From assembly GCA_016928975.1 (NCBI GenBank), contig JAFGJR010000042.1:1-27721 (forward strand): DNA of 27,721 nucleotides, in the 5' to 3' direction. Numbering within the stretch: position 1 is the stretch's first letter; the number at the start of each line of letters is the position of its first letter. The notes beneath the pieces were generated by a model. It saw only the letters and a program-made list of their open reading frames with translations. It was not told where the DNA came from and made no database searches. The position numbers and the translations under genes are program-made. Positions 15,636 through 22,912 of this stretch are shown one piece after another. The stretch comes from Sedimentisphaerales bacterium. GTDB lineage: Bacteria > Planctomycetota > Phycisphaerae > Sedimentisphaerales > SG8-4.

Positions 15636-16275
15636 CGGCGGGAGCGGGTGTGCTCTTTTTGCCCAGGACCCAGAAGGATTCCTCTTTGGGCGTCGTTCTG
15701 GCCTCGAAACTGTCGGGCGCGAAGCCGTACACCTCGGTGATGATCCGGTACTTCTGTTTCCAGATGTCCTGCGACAGTCTCATGTAGACGTCGGCATCGA
15801 CCAGTGGCTGAGGGAGGCGTTTGCCGCCTTTGTCGTCGTAGGCGAACATCCAGACCTCACCGGCGATGATCCTGCCGCTCTCGCGCAGGGCCATGACCGC
15901 CTTGGAGACCTCCTCGTGGCGTTTGTGGCTGGTGTACTCCCCCCACGGCCCATGCGTCAGGATCAGGTCCAGGCGGTCTGAGGGCAGCAGGTCCATGATC
16001 GCGTCCTCGACATCGACCACTCGCAATGGCTTCTGCTCGGGGCCGTCGTCGAGATCGCCCATTACGCCGCGCGCGTTAAGCCGTTGGAGCGCCTTCTCGA
16101 ATCTCGCAGCCCGATCCGGATCGCTCTTGCGGGTCAGCGTCACAACCGTCCAGCGGCTGTCGGGGTGCATGAGCATCGTCCCACCGGCCCACAGGGTCTC
16201 ATCGTCCGGATGGGCCACCACCACTGCACAGTTGGTATGCTCGTATGTCAGTCGGCCAACTTGATCCGGCGCCAT
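15631..16275 (-). CDS. PIG-L/LmbE family zinc-dependent deacetylase
   Basis: A 214-residue enzyme of the family that removes acetyl groups from N-acetylglucosamine-type sugars. The zinc site is visible: Ala-His-Pro-Asp-Asp-Glu at 21-26 (ligands His22 and Asp25, base Asp24) and the third ligand region Thr-Ser-His-Lys-Arg-His-Glu-Glu-Val at 115-123. AGGGGAG lies 7 bases before the ATG. Substrate is unknown; members act on GlcNAc-inositol, mycothiol or bacillithiol precursors, or cell-wall sugars. A coding remnant starts directly at its stop codon, and a stable hairpin lies in its leader. Confidence 0.88.
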   Translation of the reverse strand: MAPDQVGRLTYEHTNCAVVVAHPDDETLWAGGTMLMHPDSRWTVVTLTRKSDPDRAARFEKALQRLNARGVMGDLDDGPEQKPLRVVDVEDAIMDLLPSDRLDLILTHGPWGEYTSHKRHEEVSKAVMALRESGRIIAGEVWMFAYDDKGGKRLPQPLVDADVYMRLSQDIWKQKYRIITEVYGFAPDSFEARTTPKEESFWVLGKKSTPAPAE

Positions 16276-16299
16276 TGGTGCTCTCCCCTGCCTGTAGAA

Positions 16300-16341
16300 A
16301 GGGAGTCCATTCTGGACCGCCCTGCGAAGAACGGACTCCCT
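16300..16341 (-). promoter_or_regulatory. Hairpin in the leader of the PIG-L gene
   Basis: AGGGAGTCC (16300-16308) pairs perfectly over 9 bp with GGACTCCCT (16333-16341), with a 24-base loop. On the minus strand it is followed by TTCTAC, a poor U-tract, 25 bases before the start codon of the deacetylase. It could terminate the small lipoprotein transcript or act as an attenuator. Confidence 0.45.
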
Positions 16342-16481
16342 GATAACCTTTGTGCCGCAACAACAAACAACAGTCCCTCCTCTTATCTCCGGCGGCCCGA
16401 TGGGCCCTGCCGCAGATCACAAAACTGCATCTGCCCCCCCTGTTCACATCTACGGTGGAGACAACCGGACCGGCCGTCTCA

Positions 16482-16625
16482 CTACTCCATATCGAGAGCC
16501 TTCTGTTTCTTCGGTGTTTCCTTCTTGACCGGCTCGCTCTTCTTGCAGCCCGGCAGCACAACCACGGAAGCCAAGAAGACCAGTGTGAAGAACACGGCGA
16601 TCGCTTTGCGTCTGAGGTTACCCAT
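16482..16625 (-). CDS. Small lipoprotein, 47 residues
   Basis: The ATG at 16625 has AAGGAG 8 bases upstream. The peptide has a positively charged start, a hydrophobic stretch (8-24) and a lipobox-like Val-Leu-Pro-Gly-Cys, so Cys27 should be lipidated after signal peptidase II cleavage. The mature part is a short Lys/Glu-rich tail (Lys-Lys-Ser-Glu-Pro-Val-Lys-Lys-Glu) of about 20 residues. Such mini-lipoproteins are often seen in envelopes but have no known activity. Proline in the lipobox is less usual. A longer frame from 16685 exists but lacks a ribosome-binding site. Confidence 0.65.
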   Translation of the reverse strand: MGNLRRKAIAVFFTLVFLASVVVLPGCKKSEPVKKETPKKQKALDME

Positions 16626-16916
16626 GTGTTTCTCCTTGCTCGTTTCAGTTCGCGTGCTCCAACCGACGTGGAGCATCGTCATCAACTACAATCCCTGGCG
16701 CGGCCGGCGAGGCAACCGGCGGTTTTCTGCGACACCCGCCTCATATAACAGCCGTCTGCGAGCGATGCGACGTTGAACGCTCGCCGAGGTCCTCTCTGGC
16801 GTTTCTATTCCCTGCGCCTGCGGGTCGTGCCCTGGGTGCCGATTTTCTGGAGTAGTATGGTAGCGTCCGTCCAGGCCGGACGCAAGCCCCCGGTGCAAGT
16901 CAGAATTACGACCTGG
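16626..16916. other. Gap between the small lipoprotein and the DHH gene, with two hairpins
   Basis: No gene is supported. Hairpin 1 (TGCTCCA/TGGAGCA, 16655-16675) lies in the leader of the small lipoprotein. Hairpin 2 (GCGTCCG/CGGACGC, 16863-16883, 7-base loop) lies downstream of the DHH gene on the minus strand but lacks a U-tract, so it is a weak terminator candidate. The nearby CGGTGCAAGTC resembles pieces of known RNAs only superficially. Confidence 0.45.
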
Positions 16917-17951
16917 CTACGTTTTGACCAGCAGGGCGGGTTCCGCGGCTTGCGCCCCGATGGCGGCGATGAACTTGCGCTGGATGTCGCCGACCAGCCG
17001 CTCCCGTTCGGCCTTGGTCCTGTTCATCAAGGGGATCTGCCCGCCGGCATAGGTCAGGTGACCGCCGCCGGTGCCCCGGCGAGCCACTACGCGCTTGACG
17101 ACCTTGTCCGCCAGATTGCTTTCCTCCGATGTGCGGACCGAGATCAACAGCTTGTCGTTCCAGAAGCCGGTGCACATGGTCCAGGTGGTCTCATCTTGGC
17201 GCAGCAGCAGGTCCGCTACTTCGGCGATCATATCCGGATTGTCTATTTCGCCCAGATTGGTGATGACGGCCGGCCCCTGGACACGGGCATTGCGAAGGGC
17301 ATCAGCCAGCATCTGGTAGTACACCCTTGGGACCTTCCCCCGCTGGATTTCGCCAAGCATGCGCTTATTGGCATAGGGATACAGGAACTCGATAGCCTCG
17401 ATGTCGAATCGCGAGGACTCCCTCCCCAGGTCCTGCGTGTCGGACCGGATGCCATAGAGCAGGGCCGTGGCGAGGGGGGTATCCGGCGTGATCCCCGCCT
17501 CGATCAGGTACTCCACGAGGATGGTCGAGGTAGCGCCGTAACTGCTGCGGATATCGGTAAATGTGACCGTTCGGGTCAGGCGGCGGATGGGATGGTGGTC
17601 GATCACGATGTCCGGCTCAACGCCCGCGGGCAGAGAGTTGTTCCCGGTGCCCGGCTGCGTGTCCACCATGGCGACGAGGTCAAACTTGTCATAGTCCACC
17701 TCGGCGAGGGCTCGCAGGTTTATACCGAGGTACTTGACCAGGACTCGATTCTCGCCCCGGCCGACGGTCCCGCCGGATGCGATCGAGACGTTGACGTTGG
17801 ACAGGTTCCTGGCAAGCCGGCGCAGTGCCATCGCCGCCGCGAGACTGTCCGGATCGGGATTGTCCTGCATGACGACGAGCATGTAGGCCTTGCCGGTGAA
17901 CAGCTCCGTCAGTCGCTGCACTTTCGAACCTGTTTTTTCAGCCGCCCTCAT
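16917..17951 (-). CDS. DHH-family phosphoesterase (NrnA/RecJ-like)
   Basis: A 344-residue protein of the DHH/DHHA1 superfamily, which cleaves short oligonucleotides, pAp or cyclic dinucleotides using Mn ions. The motifs are visible: Asp-Asn-Pro-Asp-Pro-Asp-Ser (30-36, equivalent to motif I, with Asn in place of the usual His), Met-Val-Asp-Thr-Gln (95-99), Ile-Asp-His-His-Pro (117-121) and a DHHA1 Gly-Gly-Gly-His at about 305-308. The length suits NrnA, but exact substrate cannot be read off. The reading frame is open far upstream (to 18908), but the ATG at 17951 starts the coherent protein. It is 77 bp downstream of the UPF0316 gene on the same strand. Confidence 0.85.
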   Translation of the reverse strand: MRAAEKTGSKVQRLTELFTGKAYMLVVMQDNPDPDSLAAAMALRRLARNLSNVNVSIASGGTVGRGENRVLVKYLGINLRALAEVDYDKFDLVAMVDTQPGTGNNSLPAGVEPDIVIDHHPIRRLTRTVTFTDIRSSYGATSTILVEYLIEAGITPDTPLATALLYGIRSDTQDLGRESSRFDIEAIEFLYPYANKRMLGEIQRGKVPRVYYQMLADALRNARVQGPAVITNLGEIDNPDMIAEVADLLLRQDETTWTMCTGFWNDKLLISVRTSEESNLADKVVKRVVARRGTGGGHLTYAGGQIPLMNRTKAERERLVGDIQRKFIAAIGAQAAEPALLVKT

Positions 17952-18028
17952 GAAGGAGCCTCTCAGCACATACCACAAACACACTATTCTACACCCGGGT
18001 GGGGGTGGCTGGACAGGGCATAATCCCG

Positions 18029-18628
18029 TCAGTTCCTGCGGAAGGGCCTTACAACGCCCAGGAACGACGACTGCTGCCAGGTCTTGCGAATGGGGAAGAC
18101 GCCCTGCTCGGCGAAACCGACTTCCTCGATGGTGTAGAACGCCTGCGGGCTGAGTTTCTTGATCGTCTCCACGACTGCGCCCACCTCTCGACGCGGCACG
18201 ACGGTGAAGACGATCTCCACGGGCCCGTTGACGCCCTGGCCGTCGACGCAGGTCACGCCATATCGTTTCTGCTTGAGGCACTCGACGAAGCCGGCGATTT
18301 CCTTTGGGGTGATGACCCGGACCATGACCATGCCGAGCGACAGCTTCTCGGCGACCAGAATCCCGATGAAGTTGCCCGTGGCGAATCCACCGGCGTAGGC
18401 GACATAGCACAGGGGATTGGACAGATGCTGCATGATCTGGCCGATCACCAGGATCCAGATCAGCACCTCGAAGAAGCCAACGAGCGGCGCGAGGTACTTC
18501 ATGCCCCGGGACACGAAGATCAGGCGCACCGTCCCCAGCGGGACATCCGCGATCCTCGACAGGAAGATCAGCAGCGGTAGTATGACCCATGTGAACAACG
18601 GAGAATGGATAGTGAGAGCCGCGATCAT
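18029..18628 (-). CDS. UPF0316/DUF2179 membrane protein
   Basis: A 199-residue protein with three predicted membrane helices in the first 100 residues and a C-terminal soluble DUF2179-type domain (about 112-175). Features fitting UPF0316 are Ala-Asp-Val-Pro-Leu-Gly-Thr-Val-Arg near residue 27, Gly-Phe-Phe-Glu-Val-Leu-Ile-Trp near 51, the Ala-Tyr-Ala-Gly-Gly-Phe-Ala-Thr-Gly-Asn segment near 80, and a final Phe-Tyr-Thr-Ile-Glu-Glu-Val. The molecular role is not known. The start codon lies 3 bp after the stop of the LapA-domain gene, so the two are co-translated. Confidence 0.82.
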   Translation of the reverse strand: MIAALTIHSPLFTWVILPLLIFLSRIADVPLGTVRLIFVSRGMKYLAPLVGFFEVLIWILVIGQIMQHLSNPLCYVAYAGGFATGNFIGILVAEKLSLGMVMVRVITPKEIAGFVECLKQKRYGVTCVDGQGVNGPVEIVFTVVPRREVGAVVETIKKLSPQAFYTIEEVGFAEQGVFPIRKTWQQSSFLGVVRPFRRN

Positions 18629-18631
18629 CGC

Positions 18632-18844
18632 CTATGCCTTGCTGCGTTTCCTCCTCAGGGAATAGCCGGCCACCAGGACGCCGATCACGAACCCCAGAAC
18701 GAGGGTCAGGATCAGCAACAACGCCTGGGACATCTGCATGGACCAGAAAAGGATGTGTGTCCGGGTCACCTCGGTGTTCTGCAACACGATGACCAGGGCC
18801 AGAATCGAGACACCCACGATGGCGATCAGTTTCGCTTTCTTCAT
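18632..18844 (-). CDS. LapA-domain (DUF1049) small membrane protein
   Basis: 70 residues with two membrane helices (about 5-22 and 40-62) and an Arg/Lys-rich cytoplasmic end. Val-Leu-Gln-Asn-Thr-Glu in the first loop is the LapA hallmark. In enterobacteria LapA works with LapB in lipopolysaccharide assembly; its role here is inferred only. GAGGA lies 9 bases before the ATG at 18844. Upstream on the minus strand a TATACT box (near 18925) could be the -10 of an operon lapA-UPF0316-DHH, but no convincing -35 is seen. Confidence 0.8.
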   Translation of the reverse strand: MKKAKLIAIVGVSILALVIVLQNTEVTRTHILFWSMQMSQALLLILTLVLGFVIGVLVAGYSLRRKRSKA

Positions 18845-19051
18845 CCGTACATTCCTCAACATCCGTGCACGCAGACACGGGCGTGATCTTGGCCACTTTC
18901 CCAGCCACCCCAGGACGCAGTGCGCAGTATACTCAGACCAGGACCCCAGAGCGAGGGAAAAACGGCTCATTCAGGGGGTGTCGAGGGTGGCTGCGCCGCA
19001 TCCGCGGCAGGACTGTCGGGCTTTGTCATCCGGGGCGATGCGACGCCTCCG

Positions 19052-19597
19052 TCAGGGCTTGTCATTCGGCTCGGCGGGCGCCGACTCGTCCTTGCTCGTT
19101 TCCGTCTCCGCCGGGTGCGCCGCCGCTGTCTTCTGGAAGTCCTCGATGACTCTCTGCTGCTCCTCTACGAGGGCCTTGAGCTCGTCAATCTGCTTCTCCA
19201 GGCTGGCCGTGGTTCTCGCCTGGTTGCTCGATCTGGCGGTCAGATTCGTAATGACTTCCTTTGCCTGCTGCGAAAGGACCAGTGCCTGGTCCCGCTCCTG
19301 CTGAAGGCCGTCCATCTGCTCCTGGAGCTCGTCTCGCGTCTGTCGGACGGCTTTGAGCTCATCCTTCGTCTTCGAGAGTTCCTGTACGGCCCCCGCCAGC
19401 TTCAGCTCCAGCCTGGCGACGGTGGCTTTCGCGTCGGCGGCCTCCTGCCGGGCTTCTTGCGCATCGCGGTCTCCACAACCGGCCAGCACGAGCAAGCCGA
19501 GCAACAGCACAAGCACCTTGTTCCGACCAGCGAATTTCGACCGCACAGGGGGTACGGCCGCCTGCCCTTGGGCGCCCTGACTCCACGTCGCCTTCAT
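19052..19597 (-). CDS. Coiled-coil lipoprotein
   Basis: 181 residues starting at the ATG at 19597, which has AGGAGA 6 bases upstream. A long polar N-region of about 27 residues precedes the hydrophobic core and a perfect lipobox Leu-Ala-Gly-Cys, placing the lipidated Cys at 41. The mature protein is almost entirely a heptad-rich coiled coil (about 45-160; Gln, Glu, Lys, Leu and Ala) and ends in an acidic Pro/Ala/Glu tail. It is probably an envelope spacer or Lpp-like tether. The reading frame continues upstream without a stop into the deoxyhypusine-synthase-like fragment, so the 5' boundary deserves care. Confidence 0.75.
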   Translation of the reverse strand: MKATWSQGAQGQAAVPPVRSKFAGRNKVLVLLLGLLVLAGCGDRDAQEARQEAADAKATVARLELKLAGAVQELSKTKDELKAVRQTRDELQEQMDGLQQERDQALVLSQQAKEVITNLTARSSNQARTTASLEKQIDELKALVEEQQRVIEDFQKTAAAHPAETETSKDESAPAEPNDKP

Positions 19598-19606
19598 TTT
19601 TGTTCT

Positions 19607-19849
19607 CCTGGAGGAGTACGGCCGAGGCTCCAAACCATCGGCGATTTCCTGGATCGTGCCGTCACAGACCTGGAGCTGCTCTTCATCAATGTAGGTGTCA
19701 TGAATCCTGTCGATATACAGCTCTCTAAGCTCTTTATCGTCCGTGACCGATGTGTCTCTGTAGTGGCGAAAGCCCAGTGCCTCAAAAAAGTCCATGTCCA
19801 CGACCGCCGCTCTCGCAGAGGCTCTGACCTCTATTTTGCAGAGATCCAT
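19607..19849 (-). pseudogene. Fragment of a deoxyhypusine synthase-like protein
   Basis: The frame opens at an ATG (19849) overlapping the speB stop and continues without a stop into the lipoprotein. Residues 19-81 read like an internal piece of the DHS family: Asp-Lys-Glu-Leu-Arg-Glu-x-Tyr-Ile-Asp-Arg-Ile aligns by eye with Gly-Lys-Glu-Leu-Arg-Glu-Asn-Gly-Ile-Asn-Arg-Ile of eukaryotic DHS. It is followed by an acidic helix and by Glu-Pro-Arg-Pro-Tyr-Ser-Ser-Arg, where bacterial DHS-like proteins continue Glu-Phe-Ile. It lacks the N-terminal NAD-binding part and the catalytic lysine region, and breaks exactly at Ser-Ser-Arg, beside the lipoprotein ribosome-binding site. DHS-like enzymes act in polyamine metabolism, which suits the speB/pdaD setting. 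A translated fusion with the lipoprotein is the alternative. Confidence 0.6.
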
Positions 19850-20691
19850 CGATAGCTCAGCAGCTTATAGACCAGTTTTGCCGCCATGAAATCGGGACCC
19901 CAGTTCTCTTCAACCGGGCACAGCTCGACGACATCGAAACCCACGACCATCCTTCGGCGGCATACTACCTTCAAAAGGTCCAGGACGTCGTACCACGACA
20001 GGCCGCCCGGCTCGGGCGTCCCGGTGGACGGCATGATTGACGGATCGAACACATCCAGATCGATCGTGATGTACACCTGGTCCGTCAGGGCTCCCATAAT
20101 GTTGCGCACGTCAGTGGTGCCGCCGTGGATGTCCTCGGCGAAAAAGACACGCTGGCGATCCATGGCCGGCTTCTCGGACACGTCCATGCTCCGGATGCCG
20201 ACCTGGACGATGGGGCACATCTCCTTGACCCGGGCCATCACGCAGGCATGATTGTACTTCGAGCCTTCGTACTCGCTCCGCAGATCGGAATGGGCGTCGA
20301 GCTGAAGGACCGTCATGCCGGGATACTTCTTCGCGTGCGCCTGCACCGCGCCGATGCTGACCGAATGCTCGCCTCCGATGACCACGACGAACTTGCCGTC
20401 GGCAAGATGGTTGCCGACTCGCCGCTCGACCGCCTTGACCATCTTCTCGGGCTCCGGGCCGTCATCGACTGGATCGTCGGTGAAGATGCCGTGCAGATAC
20501 ACCTGCGAATCGGTCTCGATGTCGTACAACTCCATGTTCCCCGAGGCCCGGACAATTGCCTCGGGACCTTTGTCGGCGCCCTTCCTGTAGGTGCTCGTCC
20601 CGTCATACGGCACCGGGACGATGACACACCTGGCGGTATCGGCGCCGCTGTACTGCGGGGGCACCCCCCCAAAATTGGTGGCTTCGATCAT
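19831..20691 (-). CDS. speB: Agmatinase (ureohydrolase family)
   Basis: A 286-residue hydrolase predicted to split agmatine into putrescine and urea. The binuclear Mn site is complete: Gly-Gly-Glu-His (His109), Asp-Ala-His-Ser-Asp (Asp132, His134, Asp136) and Asp-Leu-Asp-Val-Phe-Asp-Pro (Asp211, Asp213). I use the ATG at 20691, which has GGAG 9 bases upstream; the frame opens earlier. It follows the arginine decarboxylase gene by 114 bp and together they make putrescine from arginine. Other family members (guanidinobutyrase, proclavaminate amidinohydrolase) are possible, but the neighbour supports agmatinase. Its last codons overlap the start of the DHS-like fragment. Confidence 0.9.
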   Translation of the reverse strand: MIEATNFGGVPPQYSGADTARCVIVPVPYDGTSTYRKGADKGPEAIVRASGNMELYDIETDSQVYLHGIFTDDPVDDGPEPEKMVKAVERRVGNHLADGKFVVVIGGEHSVSIGAVQAHAKKYPGMTVLQLDAHSDLRSEYEGSKYNHACVMARVKEMCPIVQVGIRSMDVSEKPAMDRQRVFFAEDIHGGTTDVRNIMGALTDQVYITIDLDVFDPSIMPSTGTPEPGGLSWYDVLDLLKVVCRRRMVVGFDVVELCPVEENWGPDFMAAKLVYKLLSYRWISAK

Positions 20692-20805
20692 GGGTTCGAC
20701 TCCAGGACCAGCCGCTGCCCGCACTCTCGCTCTCCGTGCGCAGTGTATCGAAGTCGGCGCGTGGCTACGCGCCCTGGGCGGACAACCGACCGGCGGTTCA
20801 GAGAA

Positions 20806-21381
20806 TCAGTACGGCAGGAGACCCGCATTGTGGTTGAACAGGAACATGGCGATGGCCACGGTCGTCGTCCACAGGTCTTTCTTGCCACGGGCGGTTTGCG
20901 TGATGTTTGAGGTGCGAATGATCAGGCCGCTCGACCGATAGACCTGCTCCTTCTCCGACCACGCCTTGTTGGGATCCACTTCCAGGCCCAGCGTGGTTCC
21001 CAGCATCCCGGCAGCCAGGTCTTCCGCCAGGTCGGATGCCTCCTTTTCATTCATGCCATGACTGTGCACTTCACTGAGGTAGCCCCACTTGGTCTCGTCT
21101 TTCGGTACGGCGATTCCCACCGAGGAGGCAACAAGCCGGCCGTGCTCGTCCGTATCGGCCCGCGCCATGACGCAGTAGCAGATGCCGCCGGGAGTCAGCT
21201 CAGCCAGTCCCTTCTCCCGGCTGATCAGCTTGCAGCGCGGCGGCAGAATGGACGACACCTGCACCAGGTTCTGTTGCGCGACACCGGCTTTACGCAGGGC
21301 TTCCTCGAAGGACTTCAGTTGATACTTGTGCCGACCCACGCCCTTCGTCAGGAAGACCTTTGCGGGAACCAGATTTCGCAT
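20806..21381 (-). CDS. pdaD: Pyruvoyl-dependent arginine decarboxylase
   Basis: A 191-residue self-cleaving enzyme that turns arginine into agmatine. The processing site Val-Ser-Ser-Ile-Leu-Pro-Pro lies at 42-48; cleavage between Ser43 and Ser44 converts Ser44 to the pyruvoyl group at the head of the large subunit. The family also shows Gly-Gly-Ile-Cys-Tyr-Cys-Val-Met-Ala and the Ser-Glu-Val-His-Ser-His segment seen here. AAGGAGG lies 5 bases before the ATG at 21381, which rules out the GTG two codons earlier. It has a strong promoter (21444-21471) and leads into speB, so they form a polyamine operon. Confidence 0.92.
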   Translation of the reverse strand: MRNLVPAKVFLTKGVGRHKYQLKSFEEALRKAGVAQQNLVQVSSILPPRCKLISREKGLAELTPGGICYCVMARADTDEHGRLVASSVGIAVPKDETKWGYLSEVHSHGMNEKEASDLAEDLAAGMLGTTLGLEVDPNKAWSEKEQVYRSSGLIIRTSNITQTARGKKDLWTTTVAIAMFLFNHNAGLLPY

Positions 21382-21443
21382 CTTCACCTCCTTTGACCCG
21401 AACCATACTTCTGCTGGGTTCTTCCAACAGGTTCAGTCAGCGA

Positions 21444-21471
21444 ATTATAGAAAGCAACGGCTTTTTCGCAA
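21444..21471 (-). promoter_or_regulatory. Sigma-70-type promoter of the pdaD-speB operon
   Basis: On the minus strand TTGCGA (21471-21466) is followed after 16 bases by a perfect TATAAT (21449-21444). It sits between the stop of the radical SAM gene (21480) and the pdaD start (21381), leaving a leader of about 55 bases. A 6-bp hairpin TTTTCG/CGAAAA (21464-21478) overlaps it and may end the upstream transcript. Confidence 0.75.
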
Positions 21472-21479
21472 CGAAAATC

Positions 21480-22619
21480 TCAAAACGTCAAATACTTGCG
21501 CGCCTTGCCCAGCCTGGCGCCGACGCGCCCGATCTCTTCGAGCGAACGGATCCGCTGTGCTGCCCGCCGTTTCACGATCCGGCTTACCGTCAGCGGGCCC
21601 AGTCCGGGCACACGAAGCAGCTCCAGCCGCGACGCCCGATTCACGTCCAGCGGGAAATACTCCGGATGGCGCAGCGCCCACGCTTCCTTCGGGTCTGTAT
21701 CGAGCGACAGGTTGCCTTGCGCGTCGAACGGGACATCAGCGTCCTGAAAGCCGTACTTGCGCATCAGGAAGTCCACCTGGTACAGACGGTGCTCCCGCAG
21801 GAACACGGCCTCCGTGCTCTGCACGCCATCCGGTTGAGCCGGCAGCGACGCGTCGCCCGGATCTCTCTGGTACGCACTGAAGTACACCCGGTGCATCCTG
21901 AGTCTCTGGTAGAGCCCCCACATGTACTTGACGATTTCGGCGTCCGACTCGCCGGCAGGTCCGACGATGAACTGTGTCGTCTGCTTGACTTTCGCAAACT
22001 TCGACCCGCGGGCGGTCAGCCGGCTGATGTACTTCATCGGCTCGACGATATCCCGCAGGAAGTCCTTGCGGGTCGAGAGCGTCGCGAGGTGCGCAGCGCC
22101 GGGCGTCTCGATGTTCAGCGATACGGCGTTGGCCAGCGAGACCGCCTCTTCCACCGCCGCTTCACTGGCGCCGGGGATGATCTTCAGGTGGATGTAGCCC
22201 TTGAAGCCGTGCCGCCGGCGCAGCAGACGGGCCGTCGCGTTGAGCCGGTCCATCGTCGCGTCGGGAGAGCCGACGACGCCGGAGCTCAGGAACAGGCCGA
22301 AGACCTGCCGCCGGCCGTAGTAGTCGAGGAACACGCGGGCCGTCTCTTCGACGCCGAGCGTGCAGCGGCGAATGTCCCGCTCCTGTCTCAATGGACAGTA
22401 CCTGCAGTCGTTCGTGCAGACGTTGGAAACCAGCGTCTTGAACAGGACGCTCTGGCCGCCGTTGGCAAGCGTAACCGGGTAAATCCATCGCCCGTCACCC
22501 CCGCGCCGACGCGTGTCGTCCTGGCTCGTGCCACAGGCGCAGGCCAGATCGTACTTGGCGTCGTCGCTGAGGATCTCCAGCTTGCGATTCGTATCCGGCT
22601 TGGAAACGATTCCTACCAT
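21480..22619 (-). CDS. Radical SAM protein with helix-hairpin-helix, putative DNA modification/repair type
   Basis: 379 residues. A canonical CX3CX2C cluster motif is at Cys68, Cys72 and Cys75 (Cys-Thr-Asn-Asp-Cys-Arg-Tyr-Cys), with the following Pro-Leu-Arg typical of the group. The C-terminal 56 residues hold a helix-hairpin-helix DNA-binding element (Val-Pro-Gly-Leu-Gly-Pro-Leu-Thr-Val-Ser-Arg-Ile). This combination matches the family usually annotated as putative DNA modification/repair radical SAM protein. That family is often paired with a DUF4130/SAM-linked partner, which is not present beside it here. The chemistry is unproven. It has its own promoter at 22673-22700. Confidence 0.85.
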   Translation of the reverse strand: MVGIVSKPDTNRKLEILSDDAKYDLACACGTSQDDTRRRGGDGRWIYPVTLANGGQSVLFKTLVSNVCTNDCRYCPLRQERDIRRCTLGVEETARVFLDYYGRRQVFGLFLSSGVVGSPDATMDRLNATARLLRRRHGFKGYIHLKIIPGASEAAVEEAVSLANAVSLNIETPGAAHLATLSTRKDFLRDIVEPMKYISRLTARGSKFAKVKQTTQFIVGPAGESDAEIVKYMWGLYQRLRMHRVYFSAYQRDPGDASLPAQPDGVQSTEAVFLREHRLYQVDFLMRKYGFQDADVPFDAQGNLSLDTDPKEAWALRHPEYFPLDVNRASRLELLRVPGLGPLTVSRIVKRRAAQRIRSLEEIGRVGARLGKARKYLTF

Positions 22620-22912
22620 CGCTCACCGTCCCGTCGATCTCTGAGAAAGCACCAGCCCGATCATCGGTCCCAATTATACTCATCGCCTTGTCGACCACAA
22701 AGCAATGATGCAATCACTCATCATGTCATTGCGAACGATGAACCACAGGCTGCACGACACGACTGTCACAAGGCAGCCAGCCGACCGTATCCAACCCATC
22801 GGCAGACACAACCAGGCCCTGAGTCCGCACATGATCATCGCCGGGCCATCACACACGATTCGATTGGGTCGCCCCGCATGCCTGTGGCTCCATGCCGTCA
22901 AGCCGGCGGCGA
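22620..22912. other. Gap between the two radical SAM genes
   Basis: About 293 bp without a supported gene. It includes the promoter at 22673-22700, which drives the gene to its left. A short coding-like frame on either strand lacks a ribosome-binding site and family features. Confidence 0.45.
22673..22700 (-). promoter_or_regulatory. Promoter of the HhH radical SAM gene
   Basis: On the minus strand a perfect TATAAT (22678-22673) lies 16 bases after TTGTGG (22700-22695, three of six matches). It is 53 bases upstream of the start codon at 22619. The strong -10 and weak -35 suggest a possibly regulated promoter. Confidence 0.55.

Noticed and set aside
15216..15740. Plus-strand acidic protein at 15216-15740
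   Set aside because: It is the complement of the coding remnant and of the PIG-L gene end; its Asp/Gly/Val/Leu-rich composition is typical of GC-rich antisense frames.
16860..16920. Cobalamin riboswitch or group II intron piece around CGGTGCAAGTC
   Set aside because: Only this short motif matches. The rest of the riboswitch core, the intron domain V and any reverse transcriptase are absent, and it overlaps the end of the DHH gene.
16917..18908. A 663-residue protein covering the DHH gene and its upstream region
   Set aside because: The upstream part is antisense-frame translation across the UPF0316 and LapA genes; the coherent protein starts at 17951.
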